A stretch of 64,000 nt of DNA from Leptasterias polaris. Taxonomy: Eukaryota; Echinodermata; Asteroidea; Forcipulatida; Asteriidae. The notes below the pieces were generated by a model, which ran no database searches, was not told the DNA's origin, and saw only the letters and a program-made list of their open reading frames with translations. Both the position numbers and the translations under genes were made by a program. Shown piece after piece: positions 12,675 through 23,799 of this stretch. Each line of letters starts with the position of its first letter. Position 1 is the stretch's first letter. The DNA lies in contig JAZGTN010000073.1 of NCBI GenBank assembly GCA_037783415.1, positions 7,192,001-7,256,000 on the forward strand, given 5' to 3'.

Positions 12675-15153
12675 TGACATTCTTGCTGTCTGCAGGCTGG
12701 CATTCTGCAGTCTGGTAATAATTTGTAGTGTTGCGTTCTGTAGTGTGCCATTCTGCATTTTGCAGTCCATATTCTGCAATCCAGCATTCTTCAGAGAGGC
12801 ATTTTAGCAACCTGGTGCTCTTTTGACTTTCAGTTTTCTGCTGACAGATTTTACTGAAGAAAATGTTTCTGCTCACTGACAGAAATAGTCTTTACATTTA
12901 CATGTTTATTGAGTCACTTTTTTTTGCAAGCAAATCAAAAAAGAAGAAAAGTAGTACATCCTTTATACTTTTTACTTTGTTGGGTTGCATTCTGATGGGC
13001 AGCTGTTATCTATCTCAGTACTGTGTACATCCTTTATACAGCTTTGCTTACTGAAAGGCACTGCCATATAGTGATCTGCATGATGGTATGTTTCAGACCG
13101 ACCCACAGACTGGTGGCATGCACTGTACAGGGTGGATTTCCTGTACACAGAATTCAATTCTACAGTCAGGTTTCCTTCATTCATGCAGCTTTGCAATTTA
13201 TACAATATCTTCTAATGACCCTGGACTAGGGTCGTTCAGTGCTCCATGCTACATAGATCCCAGAGATGTACTGGTAGTATGACATCAGTGATGATGTCTC
13301 GGGCTCAATAACTGCCTCATTGCAACTGGTCATTGCGTTGATGCCTCTTCAAATGTTCTTGTAAAATGGTAAAAATCCCTGATAGAGGTGGCCTTTGCAC
13401 AGACAGGAATGAAGTATCATGTCTGAAGTCTATTCTTGATCTGGGTAAAACCTTGGGCAGTTACAAAGAGGCAATTTAATCCTTAAAACAAAGTATTTCA
13501 TTTGAAATTTGACTATTTTTCTACGATGTAGCAAGCTTTTACGATGTAGCAGCTCTTTAGCAGAACTATTGATCATGTACATAATGTTTTGAATAGGCAT
13601 TTTAAGGGAAATTATACAGATGACTATAATGAGGGTGAGATACTGAAATAGGTTTAGTTCATCAATACAAATTAAATATATAATTTGATCAAGTAAGCTG
13701 TGCAAAACAATTTTCATAAACACCTGTTGACCTAATCAATTGAAATTTCATGCATACACCTGAATGCTCAATTCTCAGCTTGAATTGTAATTGGAATATA
13801 CATAAACAAATTCAACAAAAAAAGATAGGCATCAATATTGTATTTAATTTGATTACTTTATTTTGTGATTTTCTCTTTATTTTTTTAAAGAAAATAGAGT
13901 TAGCTATTGCAAACTGCTTACCAACCAAAAGCACCCATTGTAAAAATGCACAAAGCTGTTAATGGCCTGAAGTTTTGCTAGGGTCAAAACATGAGGCCAT
14001 CCTCTCATTTTGACCCATGCAGAGTCTTTCTCAGAGCCTTTGAGGAAGACTCTGCTAGGACGGTTAAATGGAAGGTCATTAACAATTTGTTTGGTAAGCC
14101 ATTTCCATTTATTTTGTGTTGCACCAGATATTCTGAATAAGTGGTTCTTGAATGTTTTGTTTTTACAAAAAATTTAACAAAACAATAAGGGTTTTTATGC
14201 AGAATAATATCCTAAACCTTGGTGGCAGTTGATTTTGCGATTCATTCTGGGAATGTTCTTTGTTTTTCGCTTTCTGTGTAATAACTTTAAATTTAACTGG
14301 AATGACAATTTGTTTTGCGTGGTGTATTTATTATGTCCTAATGGCTTTTTGTTTGTTCCAAGGTTTGAGTCTTCAGATAATGTAATATTTCCTAGTTCTC
14401 TGAGGTTACTAGGAAAAACAAGATACATTTACAACTGCCCGAAAAGGGACTACCAAGCTTTGCCCCTATGCAGGTTTTTTGCAAAAACTTGTCTTCAACC
14501 ATTATTGTTTTCACTACAATGTGACCCTCAAGTAGTCAACATTTTCACAGGTTGGTTGTTTGGTGTTTTTTGAAAATTGGGATTTGGAGCAAATTTACAA
14601 GTAGCTCATTTTTGATTTGTGCAAGTTTTTTAATTTAGTATTAGTTATCCCAAGCTCGAGTGGAATACAGGAGAATGTAGTACTTCTCTGTCCCATATCA
14701 AATGAGGTTGAATGCCAAGTTGGAAGTGGGACCCAGGTGTGCTATATTGTCCATATCCAATGAGCGTGCATGTGATAACAATTTATCTTTCAGCTACGAA
14801 AAGACATAAATATTTCGAGTCTTGCATGAGTGCACATATGCACCATGAGATGTAGGTTGGAAGCTATGGTATATATATCAGGACTTTTGATCATTCAGTA
14901 TCCAGGAACTACCTACGCTGGAAGATAAAATGTAATATGCAATTAATGGTATCCATAAATACTGCAGTGTGCAGAGATTTGGGCAGATGACCAAAAACTC
15001 TGAATTTACAATTGAACTGTTAATATTCTCTTTGTTTCAGATGAGTGGGATATTATTTAAATGTACGTTTGAATGTGTACAGATTGTCTTATTTGGAGGA
15101 GTGTTTTATGTGCCTTTTACAGGTTGCATCACTATTAAAAATGACAGTTTTGC

Positions 15154-15172
15154 AATAAAAAAACCCAATAAA
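15154..15172 (+). terminator. Candidate GMPS polyadenylation signals
   Basis: Two AATAAA hexamers occur close together at 15154 and 15167. They are the first paired canonical signals I noted downstream of the GMPS stop at 12674 and would imply a 3' UTR of about 2.5 kb. The assignment to GMPS is inferred. Confidence 0.35.
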
Positions 15173-15779
15173 ATGTGTCTAGACTATCCATGATATGTTG
15201 GGATTATACAATTTATTTTACAAAGTGTGTTAACTTTAAAATACAACATACTGTTTATGCAACAATTGCATGTACATTTCAGTTTCAATCAAAGACTACA
15301 TACACAGGAACATCCCCATGTATTTATACAGCCGTGTTAGTATGATGTGATTCAGTTTTACATCCTCATTATTACTGGTTGGACTTCTAACAACACATCA
15401 TGAACCAAGACTAAATTCCAGCTAAAACAAAACACACTCGTGTCAGCCACATCTTGCTTCCTTGCTTCATTGCTCAAGAGTATTTAGTGATGTTTTGACT
15501 GAATGAAGAGGCACACTGTACAACCAGTGAGTGACTACATATGCAATCTTTACTAAAGTAAGCCGTTAAGTATATATTTACATGTATACAAACTTCAAAC
15601 AGTTTAACAATCCTTTTAAGTTTGTTTGCCAAAAATTGTGTGCTTGTTTTGGCGGACTGTAACTATTTTTTTTATTTTTTTTTATTGAACAATCACGCTT
15701 ATTTCCTACAGTATTATCCAAAATTCCTCCAAGTTCATTCCTTATGGTTTATTAAGTGCTCCATGGTTTTAACAGTTGT

Positions 15780-15886
15780 GCAATGTTGAACTATACACTA
15801 CTCTGTATGCCTGTTTATTGTTTGTATCAAGGCCAGTTTAATTTCCCCAGTGTGGGATAATAAAGTTTTTATCTTATCTTATCTTT
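15780..15886 (+). mobile_element. LINE 3'-end fragment with TTATC tail
   Basis: The sequence runs through CCCCAGTGTGGGATAATAAAG and ends in TTTTTATCTTATCTTATCT. The (TTATC)n tail after an AATAAA-like motif matches the tail style of the LINE at 10337-12059, which suggests the same clade. No coding remains. Confidence 0.55.
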
Positions 15887-17120
15887 GTACAAACAGGTGA
15901 TCACAAGAGATGGAACTGCTGTGTTTCATAACGGGCAATCCCATACATAACACTTGAATCTATAAGTACATTATAAGCAACACTCTATAAACCAACCAAC
16001 CTTATATACATGCCTGTTCAATTTATCTGCACTACTAAGGACTTGTGTGCCAGCATTGCTCTATTATCTATGGAAGGTACGACACATGTAGTTCCACATT
16101 ATAAATCCTTATATTAATTTCTATTTTTAGAATAACCCATGGAAATGAATTCATTCAAAATTTCAGGTGTCATTTTTTTAAATAAAAGCTGCAGTTTTAA
16201 AAGAATTGTTTCAAGTGGTTTACAAAAGCTAACTGTCACCAATGTCATTCAATTTCATTGTTAATTCTGAACATGTGAAGTAAAAAGGCAATGACCTTAA
16301 CTTATCCTACTGATTAATTGGTTTAGTGCTACATTCAGCATTACTTGTATTATTTCTGACTGGCAGATCTTCATGATATGTACAGGGCTAACAATAACCA
16401 CTGGACCCCCAAGTAATGTTAGTATAGACCTGTTAACCCAAACACATACTTTTTAAATAAATTTTTTGGGGTTGAACAATCAGTTTCCCTTGTGTTTTAA
16501 TACTTGAAATTTAACAACAATTAACCTTTTCAATTCCTATCATCCTTCTTAAAAATTAATCACAAATATGAAAAGAAAGAAATATTTAAGGTGCACTAGC
16601 AGTCCCCAGTTACAAGCATGCTGTCTAGTTTAGATTTCCCTGAAATTCTAGCCCTGGATCTTGTGGTAATGTTTTTTTAACAAGTATGGAGTTTATGTTT
16701 TTTACATTGTTTGAAGATTGTTGTTGTGGCAGTGCAAATGTGCAATGTTCATAGAGAAATACAAACAGTACAGGTGAATTAGTGAAACATGAACACTGTG
16801 CTGTTTGTACACCCTTCTGTGTGTTCTATCAGTTTTTCTTTTAAATTACACATCTGAGTTGTTTTCTACCCACAAACAGAGCCTCATAATATAAAGTCAC
16901 AGTACAGAAATTTGCTTAGCACTCTCAACAAACTCTTGCTCCAAAGAAACGGGATACAAACCCAAATTCAAAATAATATACATCACTTGGGATTTCCTGC
17001 TCCTTTTGCATACCACATGACCTTGTGACCTGCTGGTTAATTTCTAAGCATTTTTTTCTGCCGGACAACTTTACTGAAACTCTGCTCTGTCAGTCAGCCA
17101 CACATAAAAACCCTCAATTC

Positions 17121-20100
17121 TTATCTTGTAAAGGTTGCATCAATTTGTGTCAATGAGGGAAGTGTTAATTTGACCTTTTTACGATACATTGGATCCTTAG
17201 CTATAGGGTTATGCTCAAAGTATACCGTCTGTAGCTGTTTTGCATTCTTCAGTTGCTCGATGTCAGGCCAGTGATCGAGCTGATTACCATTGAACTGTGA
17301 AAAGAAACAACAGAAGTTTCGTAGTTAACCATGTAGTCACAAGGCATTCGTTCATGAAATAATTAACATTACTGAATCTAGGGCAGACCTGATACTTCAC
17401 GAAGGCAACGGAGGCGATTGCCTCAATGCCCCCTGGTCATTGCCTTGGTGCCCTTTGAAATGCTCCAATAGAAATTTACAATTTCCTCATAGGGTGCCCT
17501 TTACCGAGGAGAGAATGCCTTGGTGCCCTTTCCCTTTCTAGAACGAAGCATACAGGCCTGCTAGGGCATAATGGTAACTCAAATGCCAAACCTGTGTTTT
17601 CTATAAAACTGATGTACAATGGTGCTGACTTAACATGAACAAAGTATTGTAAAAAAAATGAGCTCTTAAATTTGGATTGATTCAGGGTTTTAAAGGTTGT
17701 ATTATTCAACACGTTACAATTCTTGACAATTCTGTTCAAGAAGGTTGATAATTGTGTTCGTCTTCCCAAGATACGCTGGGGTTATTTAATTTTATTACAA
17801 AACTTGAGCATGAAACAGTAGCCAGTTGGTTTTATTTGGAAAGTTAAATATCAGCAACTCTTCCTACCCAAAACTCTTCAAGATTTGTTAGATGGTCAAC
17901 ATTCTCAATGCGGGAAATCCGATTACTTGCAAGATCTAATGTGGTTAAATTCACCTGAAAATGAAATAAAAAACAACAACTAAATATATAAATCGGCTAA
18001 GACAAAAACAACATAAATATCAGATCTGGTCATCAGGAAATGCAAGTTCTTTTTCTGACATACATTGACTACAAAATCATTAGACTTGTAATTGTGTGGC
18101 ACTTACTGGTTCGTACCTTCTACATTACCTACACTTAATTTAGCTCTTGTGTTGTTTTGTATTTTAGTTTTTTAGAAGTTGCAACTTTTTGCCCTATTTG
18201 TTCCCCTAGCCTTGCCAGACTTCACTTTGTTCAGAAAACTGATGTTGTTTTGTTCTTGCTACTCTAGCTCGACTCGGTGTTTGTCTTTTTCTACTTACAT
18301 TACATTGAAGATTTTCTAGTTTCTGAATTCCATTATGGCTGATGTAAAGTTCCTCTAAACTTTCTAAATCGTCAAGACCTTCCAGCTTGGTGATTCTGTT
18401 GCTCTGTAAAACATAACAATAAAGTGGTAATGTAAACCAATTATTCATTTATTTATTTCATTATTGATTTATTTACACATCCAAGAGCACAAGCGCCAAT
18501 AACAGGATGGTGAAGGGAAAACAAGAAGAAATGTTCAATTTTAGAAAAATCCCAAATGGAAGAAAACCCCAAATGGGGGAAACCGACCCAATCAGTTGGG
18601 GACTGAAAACCCAATCCACAAGGCTCTGGTCCGAAGTGGGATTCGAACCAGGGTCCACAGAAGTGAAAGGCAGGGAAAGAAACTATACCATGCCCTATAT
18701 GGGGCAGAGGGAGGCCCCCCCAAACTAACCCTAACCCTAACACACTCTTCCCTCTTGTATACAGAAGCACCCCCCCTAAAATTCTCAAAAGAATTCCTGA
18801 GATTCCCAGAACACAATGAAGACACAATAGAGGGGGGGCCTCCCTCTGCCCCATATCGAGCAGCAATTGTAAGAAACCACTGAGCCAACTTGAGTTATGA
18901 CATGTGCATGCATGTAAAATGGAGATTACCAAAGTTCTGAAACATTTTACAAATTATTGCCAATTATTTTCTATGGTTAGACCTTTACAATGGTGCTGAC
19001 AAATTTGTATCAAAAGCAACAGAAATAAATAAAATGAAGAACGTTCAGAGTTTTGTGACTAAACACAATTTCTTCATTGTAAATGTTCTTTTACAGACAT
19101 ACCTGTATACTCAGAACTTTCAGCTTACACACTTTCTTCATTGTAAATGTTCTTCTTCAGACATACCTGTATACTCAGAACTTTCAGCTTACACACTTTC
19201 TTCATTGTAAATGTTCTTCTTCAGACATACCTGTATACTCAGAACTTTCAGCTTACACACTTTCTTCATTGTAAATGTTCTTCTTCAGACATACCTGTAT
19301 ACTCAGAACTTTCAGCTTACACACTTTCTTCATTGTAAATGTTCTTCTACAGACATACCTGTATACTCATCCCGGTGCGCACAGCTTTGTGGGGACTTCC
19401 TATTGTTGTTCTATTATTCCCTTTTCTATTGAATCTGGTGTGGGGACCCAGTTTAACAAAGAAAAACGTTGTGGGGACCTTTGTTCCATTGTATAAAAGT
19501 CCCCACAGCTCTGGGTATGCCTACCTACTCAGAACTTTCAGCTTACACACTTTCTTCATTGTAAATGTTCTTCTACAGACATACCTGTATACTCATCCCG
19601 GTGCGCACAGCTTTGTGGGGACTTCCTATTGTTGTTCTATTATTCCCTTTTCTATTGAATCTGGTGTGGGGACCCAGTTTAACAAAGAAAACGTTGTGGG
19701 GACCCTTTGTTCCATTGTATAAAAGTCCCCACAGCTCTGGGTATGCCTACCTACCCTTCCCAGTGCACACACCATTGTGGGGACTTCCTATTGTTGTTCT
19801 ATTATTCCCTTTTCTAAAGAATCTTGTTGTGGGGACCCAGTTTAACAAAGAAAAACGTTGTGGGGACCTTTGTTCCATTGTATAAAAGTCCCCACAGCTC
19901 TGGGTATGCCTACCTACTCAGAACTTTCAGCTTACACACTTTCTTCATTGTAAATGTTCTTCTTCAGACATACCTGTATACTCCGAACTTTCAGCTTACA
20001 CACTTTCTTCATTGTAAATGTTCTTCTTCAGACATACCTGTATACTCAGAACTTTCAGCTTACACACTTTCTTCATTGTAAATGTTCTTCTTCAGACATA

Positions 20101-23100
20101 CCTGGTATACTCAGAACTTTCAGCTTACACACTTTCTTCATTGTAAATGTTCTTCTTCAGACATACCTGGTATACTCAGAACTTTCAGCTTACACACTTT
20201 CTTCATTGTAAATGTTCTTCTTCAGACATACCTGTATACTCAGAACTTTCAGCTTACACACTTTCTTCATTGTAAATGTTCTTCTTCAGACATACCTGTA
20301 TACTCAGAACTTTCAGCTTTTTGAGAGGACTCAAATTCTCTAACTTGCTGATCTTGTTCTTGCCCACAAAGAGACTCTCGAGGTTCACTAATGAATCAAA
20401 GTTCTCTAATTTCTTAAAAGAAAGAACAATCATAAAAAAATTGAAAAGATCAAAACAAAAGGGCACTTCAATCTGAAATGAAATAAGCAGATTACTCTTA
20501 GAAATGTTAGAAAACACATTGTAGCTCAATTCAAGACATGAACATAGGACTTCCATTACCAATCGCACTATTCTTAACATGTATTCAGTTTTTTAAGATC
20601 TTTTCTTTGTATCTTTTATTCATGTGATTATCTTTTATTCTCAATGATTAGAACCAGGAGATGGTCTTGATTCAAAGAAACAGCATAGTCAAGTTTTCTG
20701 CAAATATTCAAATGTCAATTAGAGTTGACACATTACATACCACAATTCGATTGTCACCAAGTTCCAGCATTGTCAATTTGCTGAGGTTAGATAGACTACT
20801 GATGGAAGAAATCTTGTTCTGAATTACAAACAATTTCTGAAGATTCACAAGGGTGTCCAGATTTTCAAGCTTTCTTATCTTGTTGAACGATAGGTCCAGT
20901 ATCCTGCATACAAACAATTTGTACTTTGTTATTATTTTTATATGTTATTCTTTCCTTATCTAAATGAAAGACTTAGTGGGGATATTAAAATACAGAGATG
21001 TACCTCTTGCTCACAGCTGAATTATTGATTCCACCCACCTACTGGGTTAATCTCAGTAGTAGTGGTTTAGACATGCAGTGCTGTAAAAGTATCAAATGTA
21101 CACATTGAGATATGAAATGAATTTTTCCAACTTAACTGGGAGAACAAACTGCTTTGAATCATACTAAATCCAGCTGAATCATTGCATGGGGTATATGGTC
21201 TCATTATTATATCACTGGGTTTGTTAGCAGATGGTGTTGACTTACGTCAGGTTGACAAGTGTCTCAAGGTTTTCAATCTTAGTGAGAACGTTGTCGTAAA
21301 CATCCAGCTCAGTCAGAGTGGTTAATCCTTCCAGATTCTCCAACTTCTTGATGAGATTCTGGCGCAAACATAATGTCTGTGGATTGTAAACAAATTCAAG
21401 TGATCTTTGTTTCCAGTAGGAAAGTATTCAACAAAAGCAGTTGCACATGTTTTACAAAACTGTTCAATGTCAACAAATAAACCACAAATTATACTCAGTA
21501 ATCGTTTTTGTTTTTTAACTTAAGTTTTCCCTCGTTAAATCAGGAAGATAAAAACTTTGATTACCAGCTCAGTTTTGTGAACATACCTCAACTTGTGCAA
21601 GTCTTTCAAATCCTTCAATTTTCTCAATGCGTCTATGGTTTAAATCCACATCCTGCAGGTTAAAAAATAAAATAAAAATGATATCAGTCAATGATATTAA
21701 ATTATGAGTATCTAGCCACAACTTTGTCTCTAAGTCTACACACACACAAACACATTATGACATACTATAATATAGATGATGACCATGACCTAATTTCCAG
21801 AACACATAAGGGGCCCACTGCCCCCATGCCTAAAGGATTACCCACATTTCTTTGGACCAATTCAGAGCTCAAAATCAAAGCCAGTTACTTGAGCCAACAT
21901 TTAAGAGCAGGGTTGGTAAATTCACACCTGTTAAGTCCAAGGAACTTTTATGAGCAAACTTAGTGACATTGTCCAGTCCAAACTTCCTCTCAAATGGCCG
22001 ACAAGTGTTGAAGTGACAATTTATAAATAGCTATTTTCTAAGCTGTGAGCCCCCGTTGCTTGGTGATAATACTTGAATATCAAGCTAGATAGATCTTCAT
22101 TACCAAATCATCAGGGTTAAGATCTATAGGAGGTAAATTCCTAGGAGGAATTTCTTGAACTCCTGGTCCTCCTGATCCTTCTTCTTCTTCATCTGAGCCC
22201 TCATCAGAAACAATATCTAAGTTTTAAAAAAAATAGAAAACATCCAAATGCATCAACAACTGTTGAAAAATTAAAAACCTTCTGCTTAAAAAATGTACCA
22301 TTCTCAAACAAATTAGAAAATAAACTTTGTTACAACTCAATCCTCAATCTTTCATACTTTATGAGTCAAAAATTAGACACATTTTATTTCTGTATATGAG
22401 CATAGAGCATGAGTTAGCCCTACTTGAGTGGCCAAGCAGCTTGGCCACACAAGTAGGGCTTTATCTTAGGATTACAAATCTGGCTTATGAGTGAAGTTAC
22501 TCAGTCATTTCATTTTCTTTTTTTTTGACTGATTGACACAACATCATAACATGGATGGAACTTGGAAGTAGCAAGTCGTGCCCGAACAGTTCCCTTTTGT
22601 AATCATAAAATTGTTTCTTTTAAAGGAAGTTTGCCAGCTGTATGGTTGAATCTACTCCTGCTAGTTTAACCTTTAATGATCTGGAGGCATATATGCTTCA
22701 CGACGACTTATGAAGCCCAATTCCTCGCTTTCATGGTTGGTTCCTCCAAGGTTAAATACCCCACCCTTCCCTCACCCACAATTGTCAATCCTAACCCTAA
22801 CCCTACCCCTAACCCTATATCCCAACCCTATCCCTACCCCGGCCAAACCCTCACCCTCACCCCCTCCCCCCGAATCCAGTCACCCTCACCGTCTCGTGGT
22901 TGTGGCTTCATCATGCCACACAACCACGGCATTGTAATGGCATGGTTGTTAACTTGTTGTGAAGCCACAACCACTCTCAAACGTCTGTGGGTGGCTTCAT
23001 AATGAAGCCACACACAACACGTCATTGTAATGTGCATGGTTGTGGCAAGGAATTGGGCTTCATACGTCGGTTCGTGGCTCGTATATATATCTCATGATCT

Positions 23101-23388
23101 GTCAATAATCATAATGGTTCTGCTAGTACTACACCACACTAGCTACTATTGCATGCGGTGTATTGATACTACTAGTACTTTTACTAGGCCTAGTATACAA
23201 AATTTTATTAAACTTTGAATCATGACACATCGATCTTTTCATTTCAATTTCGAATCCGATCTTTTGATGTAAAAGTTATAAATATTGCTTATTTACTGAG
23301 ACTGACACAGATGTATATTACCAGTTACTGATTTTGATTTGTCTTCCTCTTCCTGATTTACAGAGATTTCCGTACTGTTGGATGCCAT
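17121..23388 (-). CDS. PPP1R7: Protein phosphatase 1 regulatory subunit 7 (SDS22), complete
   Basis: A leucine-rich-repeat partner of the PP1 catalytic subunit. Exons in transcript order: 23388-23322, 22216-22104, 21652-21587, 21376-21246, 20903-20741, 20412-20296, 18403-18299, 17954-17868, 17294-17121. All junctions are GT/AG and phases match, giving 340 aa (human about 360). The N-terminus is acidic (NQEEEDKSKS, DEGSDEEEEGSG). SDS22-type 22-residue LRRs follow (for example LCLRQNLIKKLENL, LELGDNRIVKLENF, LESLFVGKNKISKLENL, LYISHNGIQKLENL). The LRR cap ends NPIAKDPMYRKKV and ATFTR. The ATG at 23388 is the first in-frame start and fits the family. The intron 20295-18404 carries a 64-bp array that repeats the exon end and donor, GTGGGGAC-rich inserts and a SINE. 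It is head to head with NECAP. Confidence 0.95.
17391..17535. repeat. Dispersed repeat (GATACTTCAC...CCCTGGTCATTGCC family)
   Basis: The segment starting GATACTTCAC and containing CCCCTGGTCATTGCCTTGG has a close relative at 57535-57600 in a DDOST intron and a diverged one at about 13280-13400. It lies in the last intron of PPP1R7. Class unknown. Confidence 0.65.
18470..18900 (-). mobile_element. tRNA-derived SINE (minus orientation) with nested foldback
   Basis: On the minus strand an A-box-like TTGGCTCAGTGGTTTC (18888-18873) is followed by a B box GGTTCGAATCCC (18649-18638). The A-to-B spacing is normal only if the 158-bp foldback at 18698-18855 is removed. The body continues to about 18470 and ends in an ATTTATTT-rich stretch. 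It lies in a PPP1R7 intron. Confidence 0.75.
18698..18855. mobile_element. Small foldback MITE inside the SINE
   Basis: Inverted repeats of about 23 bp: TATGGGGCAGAGGGAGGCCC at 18698 and its complement ending GCCCCATA at 18855. The interior contains two CCCTAA units and an AGAATTCCTGAG-type inner palindrome. It interrupts the SINE between its A and B boxes. Confidence 0.8.
19075..20330 (-). repeat. 64-65 bp tandem array repeating a PPP1R7 exon end and 5' splice site
   Basis: Read on the PPP1R7 strand, each unit has 24 nt of exon (AAGCTGAAAGTTCTGAGTAT plus ACAG), the donor GTATGTCTGAAG and about 28 nt of intron. The donor core CATACCTG (plus strand) recurs at 19098, 19162, 19226, 19290, 19354, 19580, 19969, 20033, 20097, 20162, 20227 and 20291, which is 12 copies. 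Only the copy at 20291-20296 follows the intact exon (20412-20296). Two copies (20097 and 20162) have an extra G (CCTGGTATAC). The array is interrupted three times by a ~155-bp GTGGGGAC-rich segment. Confidence 0.95.
19366..19918. repeat. Three copies of a ~155-bp GTGGGGAC-rich segment inside the 64-bp array
   Basis: Copies lie at about 19369-19523, 19595-19750 and 19757-19916. Each starts near GGTGCGCACAGCTTTGTGGG or GTGCACACACCATTGTGGGG, has three direct GTGGGGAC motifs and ends with the inverted GTCCCCAC and CTCTGGGTATGCCTAC. The first two copies are nearly identical and each is followed by array sequence, so they were probably amplified together with the array. The third is more diverged. 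Confidence 0.85.
22697..23077. mobile_element. MITE-like inverted-repeat element in PPP1R7 intron 1
   Basis: Terminal inverted repeats of about 30 bp: TTATGAAGCCCAATTCCTCG near 22708-22727 and GAATTGGGCTTCATACGTCG near 23050. The interior has imperfect CCCTAA/CCCTCACC repeats (22790-22890) and further GTGGCTTCAT/ATGAAGCCAC inverted repeats. No coding potential. Confidence 0.75.
22790..22895. repeat. Interstitial CCCTAA-like pyrimidine-rich repeat
   Basis: Imperfect units CCTAACCCTAACCCTACCCC and CCCTCACCCTCACC. It resembles telomeric repeat but is short, degenerate and internal to the inverted-repeat element at 22697-23077. Confidence 0.7.
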
Positions 23389-23799
23389 CTTTCATGTCTT
23401 TTGCTCGTTTTTTCGATTGTCAACAAAGTTAAATAGCGCCCTCTTGGGTTTATATCTTGGGAAAAATCGCTAGAACTCATCTTCGTCCTCTTTTTTATTT
23501 CTTCGACCCCGTCATGATATTTATAGTGTTATCATCACTGAATTTGAGGGGAAAAGGTTGTAATAACAAAACCCCTGGTAAACAACAGACATATGTATGT
23601 CTACATGTACATAATAGTACCAGCTGGTCAGTGTTGAAGTAATGGATGCACGGTGTGTACGATTGTCGGATGTGTACATGATGTACATGACGTTGCGTGT
23701 GTGTTAACAGTTAGTCTATGGCATTTGGTGTATGGTGGTGTCTTCACATTTTGTTTCGTATATAAATTCCATCTCTTCAAACTAACTTTGTGAAGCAAA
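23389..23799. promoter_or_regulatory. Putative bidirectional promoter, PPP1R7 and NECAP
   Basis: 411 bp separate the divergent start codons. This must contain both 5' UTRs and core promoters unless upstream non-coding exons exist. I see no convincing TATA box or CpG-rich island. Head-to-head spacing below 1 kb is the only evidence. Confidence 0.5.

Larger units (their letters stand above)
12675..17120. other. Convergent intergenic region: GMPS and PPP1R7 3' UTRs
   Basis: Lies between the stop codons of the converging GMPS and PPP1R7 genes. No coding exon is supported. It contains a diverged copy of a dispersed repeat (about 13280-13400), candidate GMPS polyadenylation hexamers near 15154 and 15167, and a LINE 3' tail (15780-15886). 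12675-12850 is rich in diverged CATTCTGCAGTC-type motifs. The rest is AT-rich unique-looking sequence. Confidence 0.7.

Noticed and set aside
18453..18932. 159-codon minus-strand frame in a PPP1R7 intron
   Set aside because: Fully explained by the SINE and its nested foldback.
22790..22895. Telomere or chromosome-end sequence
   Set aside because: CCCTAA units are few and degenerate and lie inside an inverted-repeat element within a PPP1R7 intron.
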